Assembly (NCBI RefSeq): GCF_000001735.4 | Contig: NC_003070.9 | Span: 24,661,971-24,725,970, forward strand | Direction of reading: 5' to 3' | DNA length: 64,000 nt | From: Arabidopsis thaliana | Lineage: Eukaryota; Streptophyta; Magnoliopsida; Brassicales; Brassicaceae | In this document: one piece after another, positions 13,735-25,357 of the stretch | Numbering within the stretch: the first letter of the stretch is position 1 | How the letters are laid out: every line of letters starts with the position of its first letter | Notes under the pieces: model-generated | Databases searched by the model: none | Told to the model about the DNA's origin: nothing | The model's input: only the letters and a program-made list of their open reading frames with translations | Position numbers and translations under genes: made by a program

Positions 13735-14063
13735 TTTTTTTTTTTTTTATGAATAAAATATAAAATTTATTCGAAAAAAAACTTTTTTACATCAAGTGCA
13801 ACGTTTGTTTAGAAATTTGTTATACAAGTCAGAAGATAAAAAAAAAACCCTAAGCTTTTGCAATTATCTCGAGGCAAACCAAGCTTGCATACATCCATCA
13901 TATCTTCGGTCACCTTGTTCACGGATCAAGGATAGCCAGTTTCGGACTTGTTTGTTGTCTGGTCATTTGCGCCGGTGGTAAAAGAGTTTCTCCATGCCTC
14001 CTGTTGTTACGCTCCTTCCATATAGAGTAGATTGCAAGCTGGAAAGCATACCTTGTTACTATA
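13735..14063 (-). mobile_element. 5'-truncated LINE (non-LTR retrotransposon) 3' end
   Basis: On the minus strand the sequence reads AFQLAIYSIWKERNNRRHGE and ends in a stop about 25 codons later. This is the typical C-terminal wording of plant LINE reverse-transcriptase ORFs. Downstream on that strand is an A-run (the T-run at 13735-13748). The insertion is bounded by a perfect direct repeat gagtaaacta at 13725-13734 and 14064-14073, as expected for target-primed reverse transcription. Only the last ~330 bases remain, so it is inactive. Confidence 0.82.
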
Positions 14064-14073
14064 GAGTAAACTA

Positions 14074-15351
14074 TTTTTTTACTATTTAAAGTATTTATAA
14101 AAATTGAATATGTTTACTATTTAAAGTATTTAAGGTAGCTAGTCAAATAAGATTAAAATCTCAAAAAAAAGAAAAGGATTGAGCTCATAGTCCCGTTTAT
14201 ATTTAAAGTTTGGTAAAAAAGTATTTTTAAAAAATGATTGTTGATTTGGAAAGCCAAAGTGACACGAAATAAGAAAAATATTAAAAAAAAAAAAAGTGTT
14301 ACAAAAATCATTAAATATGTGATATTGTAAATAAATTTTATTTTGTCAACACTATAGATTATACTCAATTTAAAAGATCATATTTAACTAATATGAATCA
14401 AACATATATATATTTTTTTTTAAAAGAACTCTTTAATACCATTGTGTCACAAGAAACATAATAAAATTTGAGTTACGCTAGAAGCCTAGAATACATATGG
14501 ATTTCTTCAGTTCATCAAATATTTTGTGGTCATTTTTCAGTTTTGAAGTGTTCATAACGAATTTTCGGATTCTACCAGAAATTGAATTTGTTCGGTTGTG
14601 ATGGATTGTTACTGGTGCGTGGGATGGACAATTCAGCCACACTGAAGAGAGAATCAAAATAAGATCCTTCTAATAAGTGGTGAAAGAGTAGCTCCTTCTG
14701 TCTTGTTCCGTGTATGTTTTCCCTTTTATATAAACATACTCAGGATTGCCTCCCGAAAAAACAAAAATTGATTTATCCTCCTGAGAAAGAACAGAATGGA
14801 ACAATGTGACTGTATAGGTATGGTAGCTATAGAATCACTCCAAAGAAAAACCATTTTTACATTCGTTTGTCACATAAATTCAACCATCACTAAAAGCTTT
14901 AATATATTAAGTTATTGAACACATATATTTTATATACACACACACATAACAGTATATGTATTTAAGATAACAAGAAAATAATAAAGAAATGAAGCTTTAT
15001 TATCATATCCATGGAATTTAAAATTAAAAACATGGCCCAACAAAAAAAAAGAACGGGAAAAATGGACCACCCGTGTGTGAACCAGATATGAAAAGTCTGA
15101 ATTATAAAATCTTAGTGCTCAAACTTTATCCTTACATTCTTTTTGCTCTCTTTATAGATAACCTATAGAGACATACACACATACATACATCAGTATGCAT
15201 ATATATAGGTGGTTGCAAGGCTTACCCAAATCTCTCTTCAACTTGCCATAACATTTACTCTCTTTGGACAAAGACACAGACAGAGAGATAGATAAAAACA
15301 GAGAATTGTCATAGAACCAATTCAGAGAGAACGAGAGAGAGAGAGAGAGAA
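14074..15351 (+). promoter_or_regulatory. Upstream region and 5' leader of MYB20
   Basis: No gene is seen. A CTTTATAGA TATA-like motif near 15150 and a GA repeat (GAGAGAGAGAGA) immediately before the start codon at about 15335-15350 suggest a leader of about 150-200 bases. The distal part is AT-rich without recognisable elements. Confidence 0.45.
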
Positions 15352-16276
15352 ATGGGGAGACAACCATGCTGTGACAAAGTAGGGTTGAAGAAAGGACCAT
15401 GGACTGCAGAAGAGGATAGGAAGCTCATAAACTTCATCCTTACCAATGGACAATGTTGTTGGAGAGCTGTTCCTAAGCTTTCTGGTCTTCTTAGGTGTGG
15501 CAAGAGTTGCAGACTTCGTTGGACTAACTATCTTAGACCAGACCTTAAGAGAGGTCTTCTCTCTGATTACGAAGAGAAGATGGTCATTGATCTCCATTCC
15601 CAGCTTGGAAACAGGTTAACAAACGTTTCTTACTTGTGCTTTAAGTTTCGATATGTTCTGTTTTTGAGATTTTGTTTTTTGTATGTAAAGGTGGTCAAAG
15701 ATAGCTTCTCATTTACCAGGAAGAACAGACAACGAAATCAAGAATCATTGGAACACTCACATCAAGAAGAAGTTGAGGAAAATGGGGATTGATCCTCTTA
15801 CACATAAACCACTCTCTATCGTCGAAAAAGAAGACGAAGAACCCTTAAAGAAGCTACAGAATAATACAGTTCCTTTTCAAGAAACAATGGAGCGTCCTTT
15901 AGAGAACAACATCAAGAACATATCAAGACTTGAAGAGTCTTTAGGTGATGATCAATTCATGGAGATAAATCTTGAGTATGGTGTCGAAGATGTCCCTCTT
16001 ATTGAAACAGAGTCTTTAGACCTTATCTGCAGCAATTCAACAATGTCTTCATCCACGTCCACATCTTCGCATTCTTCTAATGATTCGAGTTTCTTGAAGG
16101 ATTTGCAGTTCCCGGAGTTCGAGTGGTCCGACTATGGTAATAGTAATAATGATAATAATAATGGTGTGGACAACATTATAGAGAACAATATGATGAGCCT
16201 GTGGGAAATTAGTGACTTTAGCAGTTTGGATTTGCTGCTTAATGATGAGAGTTCTTCCACTTTTGGGTTGTTTTGA
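15352..16276 (+). CDS. MYB20: R2R3-MYB transcription factor MYB20
   Basis: Nuclear DNA-binding regulator; in Arabidopsis MYB20 is linked to secondary-wall/lignin and phenylalanine genes and to salt response (family knowledge). Two exons, 15352-15614 and 15691-16276, give 282 residues. R2 spans about residues 13-63 ([27 protein letters not shown]) and R3 about 66-115 ([20 protein letters not shown], a canonical recognition helix). The codon for Arg in LGNRW is split by the intron. After the MYB domain comes an acidic, Ser/Asn-rich tail ending near [20 protein letters not shown], a plausible activation region. Only one intron interrupts the coding region; the first of the two introns common in R2R3-MYBs is absent. 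The start is preceded by a purine-rich leader and begins [17 protein letters not shown], the standard MYB N-terminus. Confidence 0.96.
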
Positions 16277-19200
16277 ATTCATTCTTAAGAATATGGTTTC
16301 TTTTGTAAAAGAATGGAAACTATGGGGTGGGGGAAACAGAAAAACCTAAATACCCTTCGTTACTCTAGTTTTTGAGGGATTTGAGAGAACGTTTTTTTAC
16401 TTGTGAGAAATTTAGAAACAAAAATAAAGTTTATTTATTTTGTACAGACAAAAAGAGTTAAGAGAGAAATGTGTCTTTGGTCCATTTCTTTTTTTGCTTT
16501 GTATATTGGGTTCCATACTTCCTCGTGTTCAGGCTAACTATCACTTGAAAATAGAAATAAGACACTTGTAGTTTCATCTATCATACTTTTTTAGGCATAT
16601 AAGTCTTGCGTAATATAATAAGAATATCACAAATTTCAAAAAGTATGATGGTACATGTATGTTAACTATACAAGCTAATACATTTACCTACTTATATTAC
16701 CATAATACATTTACTTTTGCCTCTATAGTTAAACAGGTTCTCTATAGGAAAACTTCAAATTGATCTATCTATTAAAAGGTAATGCTAACACCATGTAACA
16801 AAATTATGAATTTTCACAATTAAACAAAAAAGAAGGATGAGGTCCACATAATTAATTTTAGGTGAGAGAAATGAGGTGTAACGATCTGCTTAGACTATGA
16901 CTTTCCTGAAAGTCTTGAAGATTACAATGCCACAAAATATGTGGTCTGAGTAAGATGTCAACTTAAGATTTTAAAATTTTATTAAAATAATTTAATTTTT
17001 TATAAGAAAAATTATATATTATATGTCTTTGGTCGTTTTATATGTTAAATTGTTACCACACCGGGTCAAACAATCGCAAAAGTATTTGTTTTTAACCTTG
17101 TCAATAATTTGTACCAAAACCTGAACTTTGGCTTTGGAAAAAGATAGTGAGGGATTAAACTTAGGAATTAAATTACCCTAAATGATATGACGAATATTTC
17201 ACTCAAAACATTAAACCACATTATGTTTTCCATAAGATATTAATATAAATACATCATATATTTCAGACAAGAATTCAAAATACAGAATGTTTTTTTTATT
17301 AGTATGTGTTCTTTCTCTGTGCTTTTTACGCCGAAGAAAAAATATACACTACTTCTCTTACCAAATTATGAGTCAATATTTTGAGAATGATAACAATAAT
17401 GTTATACATTGCATAAACCAGTAATTAAATAACTCTACCATAGATTTTATTTGTAAGTTTTATTTCTTTTGGGTTGGCTCCTCTGTGATTTTGATATCGC
17501 CTAAGAAATATTTGATTAGAATGATAAAATAATGAATATATGTTTTAAGAAAATGAATATGATTGATGAAAGGTTATTGAAGCATTTGTAAGAAATAAAA
17601 TAAGGTAGCTCATATATATCGTTGTCTTTGTCTTCACTTAGAAAAATCTAAATCTTGTTTTCACTTGTAATCTAAAACCGTAGAATACGAGTAACAATGA
17701 CTTCTTCCTAACCAAAATTCATATACGTTTCTTTATTTGTTTTTTGGTCCTAAATTTTGACTTTGGACATAAGCGATTCTTTAGAAATTTATACGCATGG
17801 ATCATCGTTGGGCACATTTTACTATTCAAATGAAAATGATGGAACCTTTAAAAATGGATTAAGTTAACGAGAAAAGTCGAAATGGAAATGAAATGGAAAT
17901 GGATTTTAACAAAACAAAAAGGTTGAAATGGATTAAGTTTGACATTTGTATGACCATAAATACAGAACGATCGAACTCATGGTTAAGATACGAAATAAGA
18001 ATTATAGAGATAGGAATATATATATATATATATGTATATAAACTAATTAAGAATATAGACATATCTAACTAGTCACATAGTCATAATAGTGTAAAGTTAC
18101 ATAAGCTTAATAAGAATAAGAGGGAAATGAAATCCTTTTTCTTTTAGTTTCCATAAGCTTAATAAGATCAAGAAAGTACTCTCAACCATAAATGGTTTTA
18201 TTTTATTTTAATACAAACTAATGCTTTTTAATTTTAGGTAAGAGGATTTTGATTTATACATAAAAGTTATATTTTAAAACATCACTTAAGCAAAACAATA
18301 GCTGTGAATTATTTATTAAGCTTAAGTAGAAACCTTAATTTTATTTAGTATATGAATTAATAACCATATAATGCCGATTTATTTAAAACAAATTACGGAT
18401 GTTAATATCATAAATAAATTATACATTTATCACACATGTTAAGCAAATAACATGAATTTTACACATATTAAAAAGTAAAATCAAATGTAACATTAGTTTA
18501 CATGACTTTTTTTTTTTTTGTTAATTGGATATTATTAATCACGTTATTTTACATGATATCATGTTATGTTTTTGAATCACAACAAAAATCACTTATATAT
18601 TGTATTTTTTTTTAATAAACCATAGAAGATCCAAACCTTCAACCCATAATTTTTCCAAGTAACTGAATTCAGTTTATTCCTGCCTATGTGATCTATCATA
18701 CTCACCATATTATTATTTTTTAAGATATAGTCGTATAGTGTTTTAAAGAATTTCTGAGAATAAACTAGACATGTCGAATGTTTATAAGGATTATGAGTGG
18801 ATGTCTCATTATGAATAGATAGAAGACCATAAAAAGCCTTCATTGACACCGAATTTCTGAATTAAATGTCTTGACAGAAAACACACATGTCTACATCATT
18901 TGGGTGTATTACTCAGTCTCATCGTCATGCTGATCTAATAATTTGATTATTTTAGAGTAAAAGAATCGAAGATAGTAATGTTGTTTTTTTAGGTCAAACT
19001 TGATGTGATTTTTAGAAATATATTTCCTTTTCTATCAAGCACTTTGTCCTATAAGAACCGCGTCATCATAAAACAGTCAAAACTAATTGATGACGGTATA
19101 GTTTATAGTGATATATGTATTATTGTGGATATGACTTTCTTTTAGTTTTGAATGTGATTTGGTAGATCCTTTTCGTTTAGTGGATGATATTTGATACTTG

Positions 19201-19916
19201 ATTAGTATGATAGAAAGTCACTAAAAATGAGCTTTGAGAATGTTGAAACCTAATTGGTGGAGAGAATTAACAGCAATAAGTTTAAGTGATCCAATTGTTC
19301 ACATATAATTGGAAAAAGAAAAAGGTCTAAATAAAATAAAATCAAAAGTGAGTGGTTGGTAGAAAAAGCTACGCAGGAGTTTGTGTTTGTGTGGAATAAT
19401 AGAGCTCGGCCCATAAGTTAATCATGAAACGAGAGGACTCTCATTCTTCTCTTAGTTTTTTTTATCATATACTTCAATAAAATAAATATTTTAAAAAATT
19501 ATATAAACGGTTAGTAACATAAAACGATTATAATGGAAAAATAAATGATAAATGTTAGAAATATAGTAATCAATGTATTTTTGATCGTGTGGCAAAATGT
19601 TAACAATCACATTCATAGGCCATAGCATTTGATATTTGATTTAATAAAATTGGGTGAGTTGAATAAGCAAACGCCAATATGTAAAACTTGCTTGTGGTAG
19701 AGTTATTATTACAGCCGATTCACTATTCTAAAAAGTTCATAAGATTTGTCAATTAGCCTTCGTGATTACTTAGAATTTACTTTCCTTGTTTTTCGTCTTC
19801 ATTGCTATTATTAGATTGAACAATTCTCAAATTACTATATAATCGTTTCGTCAGTTAATAGTAAATTAGTAACAACTCTCAAACCAACCTTAAGAATCAT
19901 TATCTTATTTTATCGA
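16277..19916. other. Large AT-rich intergenic region
   Basis: About 3.6 kb without a supportable gene. It has A/T homopolymers and a TA microsatellite at about 18018-18032. The only long open frames are low-complexity readings of A/T runs. No tRNA or structured RNA was recognised. Confidence 0.55.
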
Positions 19917-20314
19917 GGGAATATTACACAAAATGTCCTTTTTGCAATACCATTTTTCGTTTTTGCTCTTTTCTCAACATTCTTTCAATTTTGCCTTTTT
20001 CCATTTATGAAAACGAAACATTTGGAGTTTTTTTTTTTGTGAAACATATACTTCATAACGAAAATTATACCCTACAAAAAACTTGAATCTTATAAACTCA
20101 AGTATAATGTGTTAAATCGTCTTTTAGGATAGAAAAACCTCTAATTTTATCAGTTGCAACCTAAATCGCCAATATGCTGGCAAAAAACTATGTCTCTTTG
20201 TATTAAACCCAAATTATTAATCGTAGTACTTTGTTTCACCAAAAAAAACGATATTAGAAAAGGACAAAAACAACAACAAAAATTAGAAAAAGGAATTTTT
20301 TTTACAAATATCCC
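19917..20314. mobile_element. Possible MULE-like MITE with imperfect terminal repeats
   Basis: The left end reads GGGAATATTACACAAAATGT and the right end, reversed, reads GGGATATTTGTAAAAAAAAT followed in both by TCCTTTTT-like sequence. The interior is non-coding and AT-rich. No convincing 9-bp target duplication can be seen, so the superfamily is a guess. Confidence 0.4.
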
Positions 20315-20668
20315 ATAAATAAAGGTCATACGTTGTAATTAACTCTATCTACTATCGAATAACTCTCATTTCTAAATATTTCATTCATCATGTTTTGCAT
20401 TGCCATTCCTGACCATTATAGTATTATACTTTAGAAGCTTATTTTATAAAAGAACATCAAATTTCTAATCATAAATATTCCAGTGATCAATCAATTGTTG
20501 GCACGACTTTATTTTAATATATTGAATTTCTGTCTGCATATTATGAATTTCTCATCGTGAATATTCTATGATGTATCGGTTTATCTTCAATTATTTCAAA
20601 AGTATGATTAGTAGTCATTTTTAACTAAAATACCTCTTTAAATTAATCAATACAGAAGCTTGAACTAA

Positions 20669-22143
20669 GGGCATCTCTATTGGTGCTTTATATTTTGCTC
20701 CAAACTCTATATATGGTGTAAAATTACTCCAACAGTACTCTAAATATTGTTCTAAAAATAGATATATGAATTTGGTAAAAAAAAAAATTATATTATCTAT
20801 TTTTGGAGCATACTTTTTTAATTTACAAAGTACTCCCTTAATTTTAATATAGTATCATTTTATACATAAAGAAAATAAAATAACTAAATTATATAATTAC
20901 ATTAACATATATTAAAATTAGACAAATGATAAATTAAAAGTATATAAACAAGATTAAATTTGTTCTTAAACACCATAATCTAGTAATTTAATAATCCGGT
21001 AGGTTTCTTCGAGATCCACTAAAATTATTAAAATATTAAACAAAGGAAGTAGATGTCGATGCAGCTTGTTGATCAAGTCTTTTTCTTAAGATTTTTGCTT
21101 GTTCAGATTGAAGATATGCACGGAGATTTGGATCTTCTATGGAATTTAAGTTTCGATATAAAACTTTGTTTTCTTCTTTTTGTTCTCTCAATGCTAAACT
21201 CTTACTTTGCATCTCCAAATATTGTTGTCTTTGTGCACTTGTCTTCTTTAATTGCTCCATGAGTTGTTTATTCCCTTCTTCGAAAGTCTTGATAACATCC
21301 AATATTTGATCATTTTTTCTTTTCAATTTTGACTTTTTCACTCTAATTGGTCGTTGATATGGAGATCTTCCAATAATGTCATCTTCATCATCTAAGTTAA
21401 GAGAAAATGAAAACGAACCTGAAGACGCTTGTGAAACAGAATCGAGGGTAGGATTTTCTAATCCGCATAGATTTAAGACTTTTTTAGCTTGAGTAGCACC
21501 ATCTTTAAACTTTTCAAAGTTTCTAATAATGTTCCATACATGATCAAATTTCCAACCAGATTTGAAATGTTTATCTTGCATTAGCATTTCTTTTGCTTGA
21601 TTGAACTACATACAATTTAGAAAAAATATAAATAAATAAATATTCAAAAAAACATATTAATAGAGAGAATACTCACTATATCATCACTTGACGCACCACT
21701 AGAACGTCGATTTTCACATAGTTTGATGCATGCATGTAATTTTTTGCTAGCTTTCTCAATAGTTTGTAATCGACACTGGAGAGATTTTTTTGAACGTTTA
21801 CTCCAAGTTGGATTTTTTCTATTTTCGAAAGATTCTGCCACGCGATCCCAAAAATGGTCAGAGGATTGGTAAACACCGATGATTGGATCTTGAGAAATAT
21901 CCATATAAACTTGACATAAAAACTTATCTTCTTCGTTAGAATATCCAGTAGAACGAGGCATTATAGTTAAGAAAAAGAAAAAAATGTATAGAAAATTTTG
22001 GAATGGTTGGATGTTGTGAATGGAACTAAAGATCAATTATGATATTTATAGAAAATATTGGAGCAAATCTCTGTAAATCTCTGATCTATTTGTAGAAAAC
22101 TCTAAATTTAGAGCAAAAAATAGAGTCAAAATTAGAGATGGTC
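20669..22143. mobile_element. PIF/Harbinger-type DNA element carrying an ORF1-like gene only
   Basis: The left terminus GGGCATCTCTATTGGTGC and the reversed right terminus GACCATCTCTAAT share G--CATCTCTA, and both subterminal regions contain TTTTGCTC-AAA. A TAA target duplication lies at 20666-20668 and 22144-22146. TAA/TTA duplications with G-rich CATCTCTA-type ends fit PIF/Harbinger. The element is 1475 bp and contains one two-exon minus-strand gene. No DDE transposase (ORF2) is present. Confidence 0.8.
21036..21961 (-). CDS. SANT/Myb-like protein with NAM-associated C-terminal domain (Harbinger ORF1-like)
   Basis: Two exons, 21961-21677 and 21605-21036, joined in phase 0 (donor GTGAGT), give 284 residues. 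The N-terminal part has the Myb/SANT-like pattern YSNEEDKFLCQVYMDISQDP, then HFWDRVAESFENRKN and WSKRSKKSLQCRLQTIEKAS. Exon 2 starts FNQAKEMLMQDKHFKSGWKF, the signature of plant proteins annotated as NAM-associated or GST-T3-like. A basic stretch IRVKKSKLKRKN follows, then a charged, probably coiled-coil C-terminus. These proteins resemble ORF1 of PIF/Harbinger elements, where ORF1 is thought to bind DNA and partner the transposase. It lies wholly inside the TAA-flanked element, which supports that reading. I started at MPRSTGYSNEED because the longer upstream reading is low-complexity. Whether it is expressed or domesticated cannot be told from sequence. Confidence 0.8.
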
Positions 22144-22146
22144 TAA

Positions 22147-24474
22147 GATTTAAAAAAATGGACACATGTCGTAGAAATGTTGATATGTATAATCAAATAC
22201 ATAATTGCACATGTACCATTAAAGGTACTTTCCTTTCTCCACCGAATTCTGAACAACAATACATGTCATGTAAAGGTCTTGTTTAAAAGTTTTTCTGTGT
22301 AACAAAGAAATTTTCAAACGTTTGGCATGTCATTATTTTGAGTCGTGTAACAATATTTTGATAATATTTTGTGACGGATCTACAAGCGTAAATCATCTCC
22401 TCTCTAAAATGTAACACCTCGATTTCAATCTCGGACGGTAGCACTTTAACACTCTTTTAACCACACTTGGGGGTTCTTTTCAAAATGTTATTTCCACACT
22501 TTTTTTGTTAGTATTCTTTTCCCTAGTTGGCAAAAAAAGAAAGATATAAAACAAACAAAAGAACAATAAAGACAGAGCCCTATATCCTCTTATATTGTCA
22601 TGGTCGGTGCATGCTTCACTGTTCGCCGAACTATAGCAAACAAGATAAGAACTCATGGTGTTAAGGTCGGTTCACGATTTACTATGCAAATAAATAGTAT
22701 CAGATTAAAGTCGATGTATTTTTGTTTTGTCAGAAAATTAAAGGTCGATGTATATTGTCCACTATATGCAATGAAATAGCATGATAAACTGAAAGTCTGT
22801 ACTTGTATAATAAAACTTTGAAAAATGTCCTATCTCCATCATGTAAGAACTAAGAAGTAAGTTTTGCAAAAGAAAATCCAAGCGTGTTAACACCACATTT
22901 GAGTCACTTTAGAATTTTGACGTTGTTTTGTAACTACATTATACTAAATTACTAATATTGGAAAATAAACACTAATTGTAGTACAAAATATAAATGAACC
23001 AATGCTGAATTTGTTTTCTTGTTAAATTCATAATTTACCTACAACATATATAAATGAAAAAGTAATATTGGTAATTGGGCATGATCTAATATGGTACATT
23101 AACCAATGGTGTTTGTGTGTACTTAGGTTCGTAATTAAGTTGTACATGTGAATAATTGAGGAAGTGGAGACAGGTGGAGAGACATAACTGGATGGGGCAG
23201 GCAGATAATGATGATAGTGTTTTCCATAATGGCCCATCCAATATCTTTTATCGTGACACATGATCCTCTCACCATTCCTTGAATATGCTTTCTAACTATA
23301 TATTCTCTTAAACAAAAATATTACATTGAGGAAATGAAAATAACATATTATATGTCACATAAAGGTTCATATCAAAGTCTACTTCAGTTTATATAATTTG
23401 TATCCTAGTTAAGATGTTAGTGTATGAATTATGATTATAGTACATACAAACGAATGGAATTTGATATATTTAAATTAAATTTTCAGTATCATAGGTTTTA
23501 GTGAAGACTAAGTTTATGTGAAAATGTGTCATCATTGTCAATGAATTTTCCTCAAATTCGGTCTCTTTATAAAGAAAAATTGTGCTATGATCCTTGGAAT
23601 TTAATATCTATTTTTTTTGCAGATATGAATATGAAATATCAAAAAGTTACCCAGAGATCAATAATAACAAACATAAAATTCATCATTTAATCATTAAAAT
23701 TGGATGCACAATTTCACGATTCGTTTGCCTTTTCTTTTGTTTTTAATTATTTTCTAATAGTCTTTTGAGATTTACCATTTTGTCGAATTGTATCATCAAT
23801 ATAGCCCACGCAAAAGGTTTTTATATGATGGATCTTGAAAAATTGATTCTCCAAACAAACTGGCCCATTGGGCCAACATAGATTTGTAACGGCTACACTC
23901 ACCCTGAAGAAATTATTCGGTGGAAAAATCAGCCCAGCTCATAGCTATCTTAAAACAAAAAAAAAAATTTTACTTCTCTTAAAACATCAAACGTTTCAGA
24001 GGCTGGTTCTTTTGAGGAAGATTCAACTGCATCCAAGGATTTGTCTTATGTTGGAGACTTGTAGTGAATAGGAAGATTCTTTAGCTAATTAAAATAATGA
24101 TTGGATCAATTTCTTCTTGGAACTCTTCCAAAGAACATGAATTGTTTTGACTTTGGTCTTTGGTCATCTCATCTTTTAAGCCTCCAGCTAGTGAAAACAC
24201 AATTTTGCAAGCCCAAGGAAAAAGGTTGCCATAAGCCTAATTGGATTACGCTGAGCTGCTTTCATACGTAAGAATTCTTCTAAGCTTGTTATCGGCTCCT
24301 GCTTTATCAGACCAGATAATGCCCCAGTGCATATTTATTCACTCAAAAGTGTGTTGTATCATCTATAGTTCCAATACACTCAGCCACAAGTCACAAGCAA
24401 CAGAAGAAGAAAATAAAAAGATTTCACATAGATTTTATTAAAACAGAGAATCACATAAAATGATCTGCTTCTCC
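22147..24474. other. Intergenic, no gene recognised
   Basis: AT-rich. A perfect 15-base palindrome-like TGGCCCATTGGGCCA at about 23861-23875 contains two TGGGCC (site II-like) motifs, of the kind found in promoters of plant housekeeping genes, but no gene start follows convincingly. The end of the interval is the 3' flank of ATX1. Confidence 0.45.
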
Positions 24475-25357
24475 TTAAGCCTTAGCAGTTTCACCTTCAG
24501 CTTCCCAAAAAGCCGTTTTCTTTCCGGTTTTCGTCACGGTCTGTAAAACTGCGTCTGGCTGCACGTTGCCTTTCACCGTCACTTTCTGCTCCTTTATATC
24601 AACGTCAAATGACTCCACGCCTGAAACCAAAAAACCGAGTGAAGAGAGTGATGTTCCATGCTTTAGAAAAGATAGAAAACATTGCAGATTCCGCGATATC
24701 GACAATCTTTTCCGATGAATCTATATGTTTACCGTAAGACAAGTGGGTTCAAAGCATTTTGATACAGATCATAACATCAATAGCCAAAATAAGAAAAATA
24801 ATCTAACCTTCCATTTTCCCAAGAACTCTTTTCACAGCTCCAACACATCCCTCACATGTCATGGCCACTCTGAGAACAACGGTCTAAACGATATATAAAC
24901 ATAAGTAACCCATAAGCTTAACTTCTGTGCAACTTATAGATCAAACGAACAAGACAATCATATAGCTAAGAATCAGATTCAACTTAACAAAAGTGATCTA
25001 CCAAAACCATTTGAAACACTAACTAAAGATCATCTGAAAACCAAACACAAGACACCAAACCCTTTTTAGATTCAAGATCTGTGTTTCTGAAAATGCTTTT
25101 GAACCACAGATCAATTGATATATCATATTTAGATCGATGGAATAGAAAAGAAGAAGGAATTCAATAAGATAAGACCTAGATCCAGAACAATCTTTATAAT
25201 GACCCCAGATCGAGAAATTGAGAATTCAAAGAACAGAATCAACACTGATGAAAAATACCTGAGACATAGCTTTCGATTCAACCACCGACAAGGCTTGAAA
25301 GAGAGAGAGACTTGCAGTGTTTTGATAGGATACGGCTTGGAACAAGTCTTTAAGCAT
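24475..25357 (-). CDS. ATX1: ATX1-type cytosolic copper chaperone
   Basis: Small heavy-metal-associated-domain protein that delivers Cu(I) to P-type ATPases in the secretory pathway and protects against copper excess (family knowledge). Three exons, 25357-25259, 24883-24808 and 24620-24475, give 106 residues. The metal site MTCEGC is in exon 2 ([20 protein letters not shown]), followed by the ferredoxin-like fold wording [18 protein letters not shown] and the lysine-bearing [12 protein letters not shown]. The first 30 residues ([20 protein letters not shown]...) precede the conserved domain; a second in-frame ATG (MSQTVVLRV, at 25267) would give a 76-residue protein matching the core domain. 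Both starts lie in exon 1, so start choice could change targeting. The gene stands alone, transcribed away from the secreted-peptide gene. Confidence 0.94.

Noticed and set aside
23861-23875. TGGCCCATTGGGCCA palindrome as a promoter of an unseen gene
   Set aside because: No credible start codon, ORF or splice structure follows on either strand within 500 bases.
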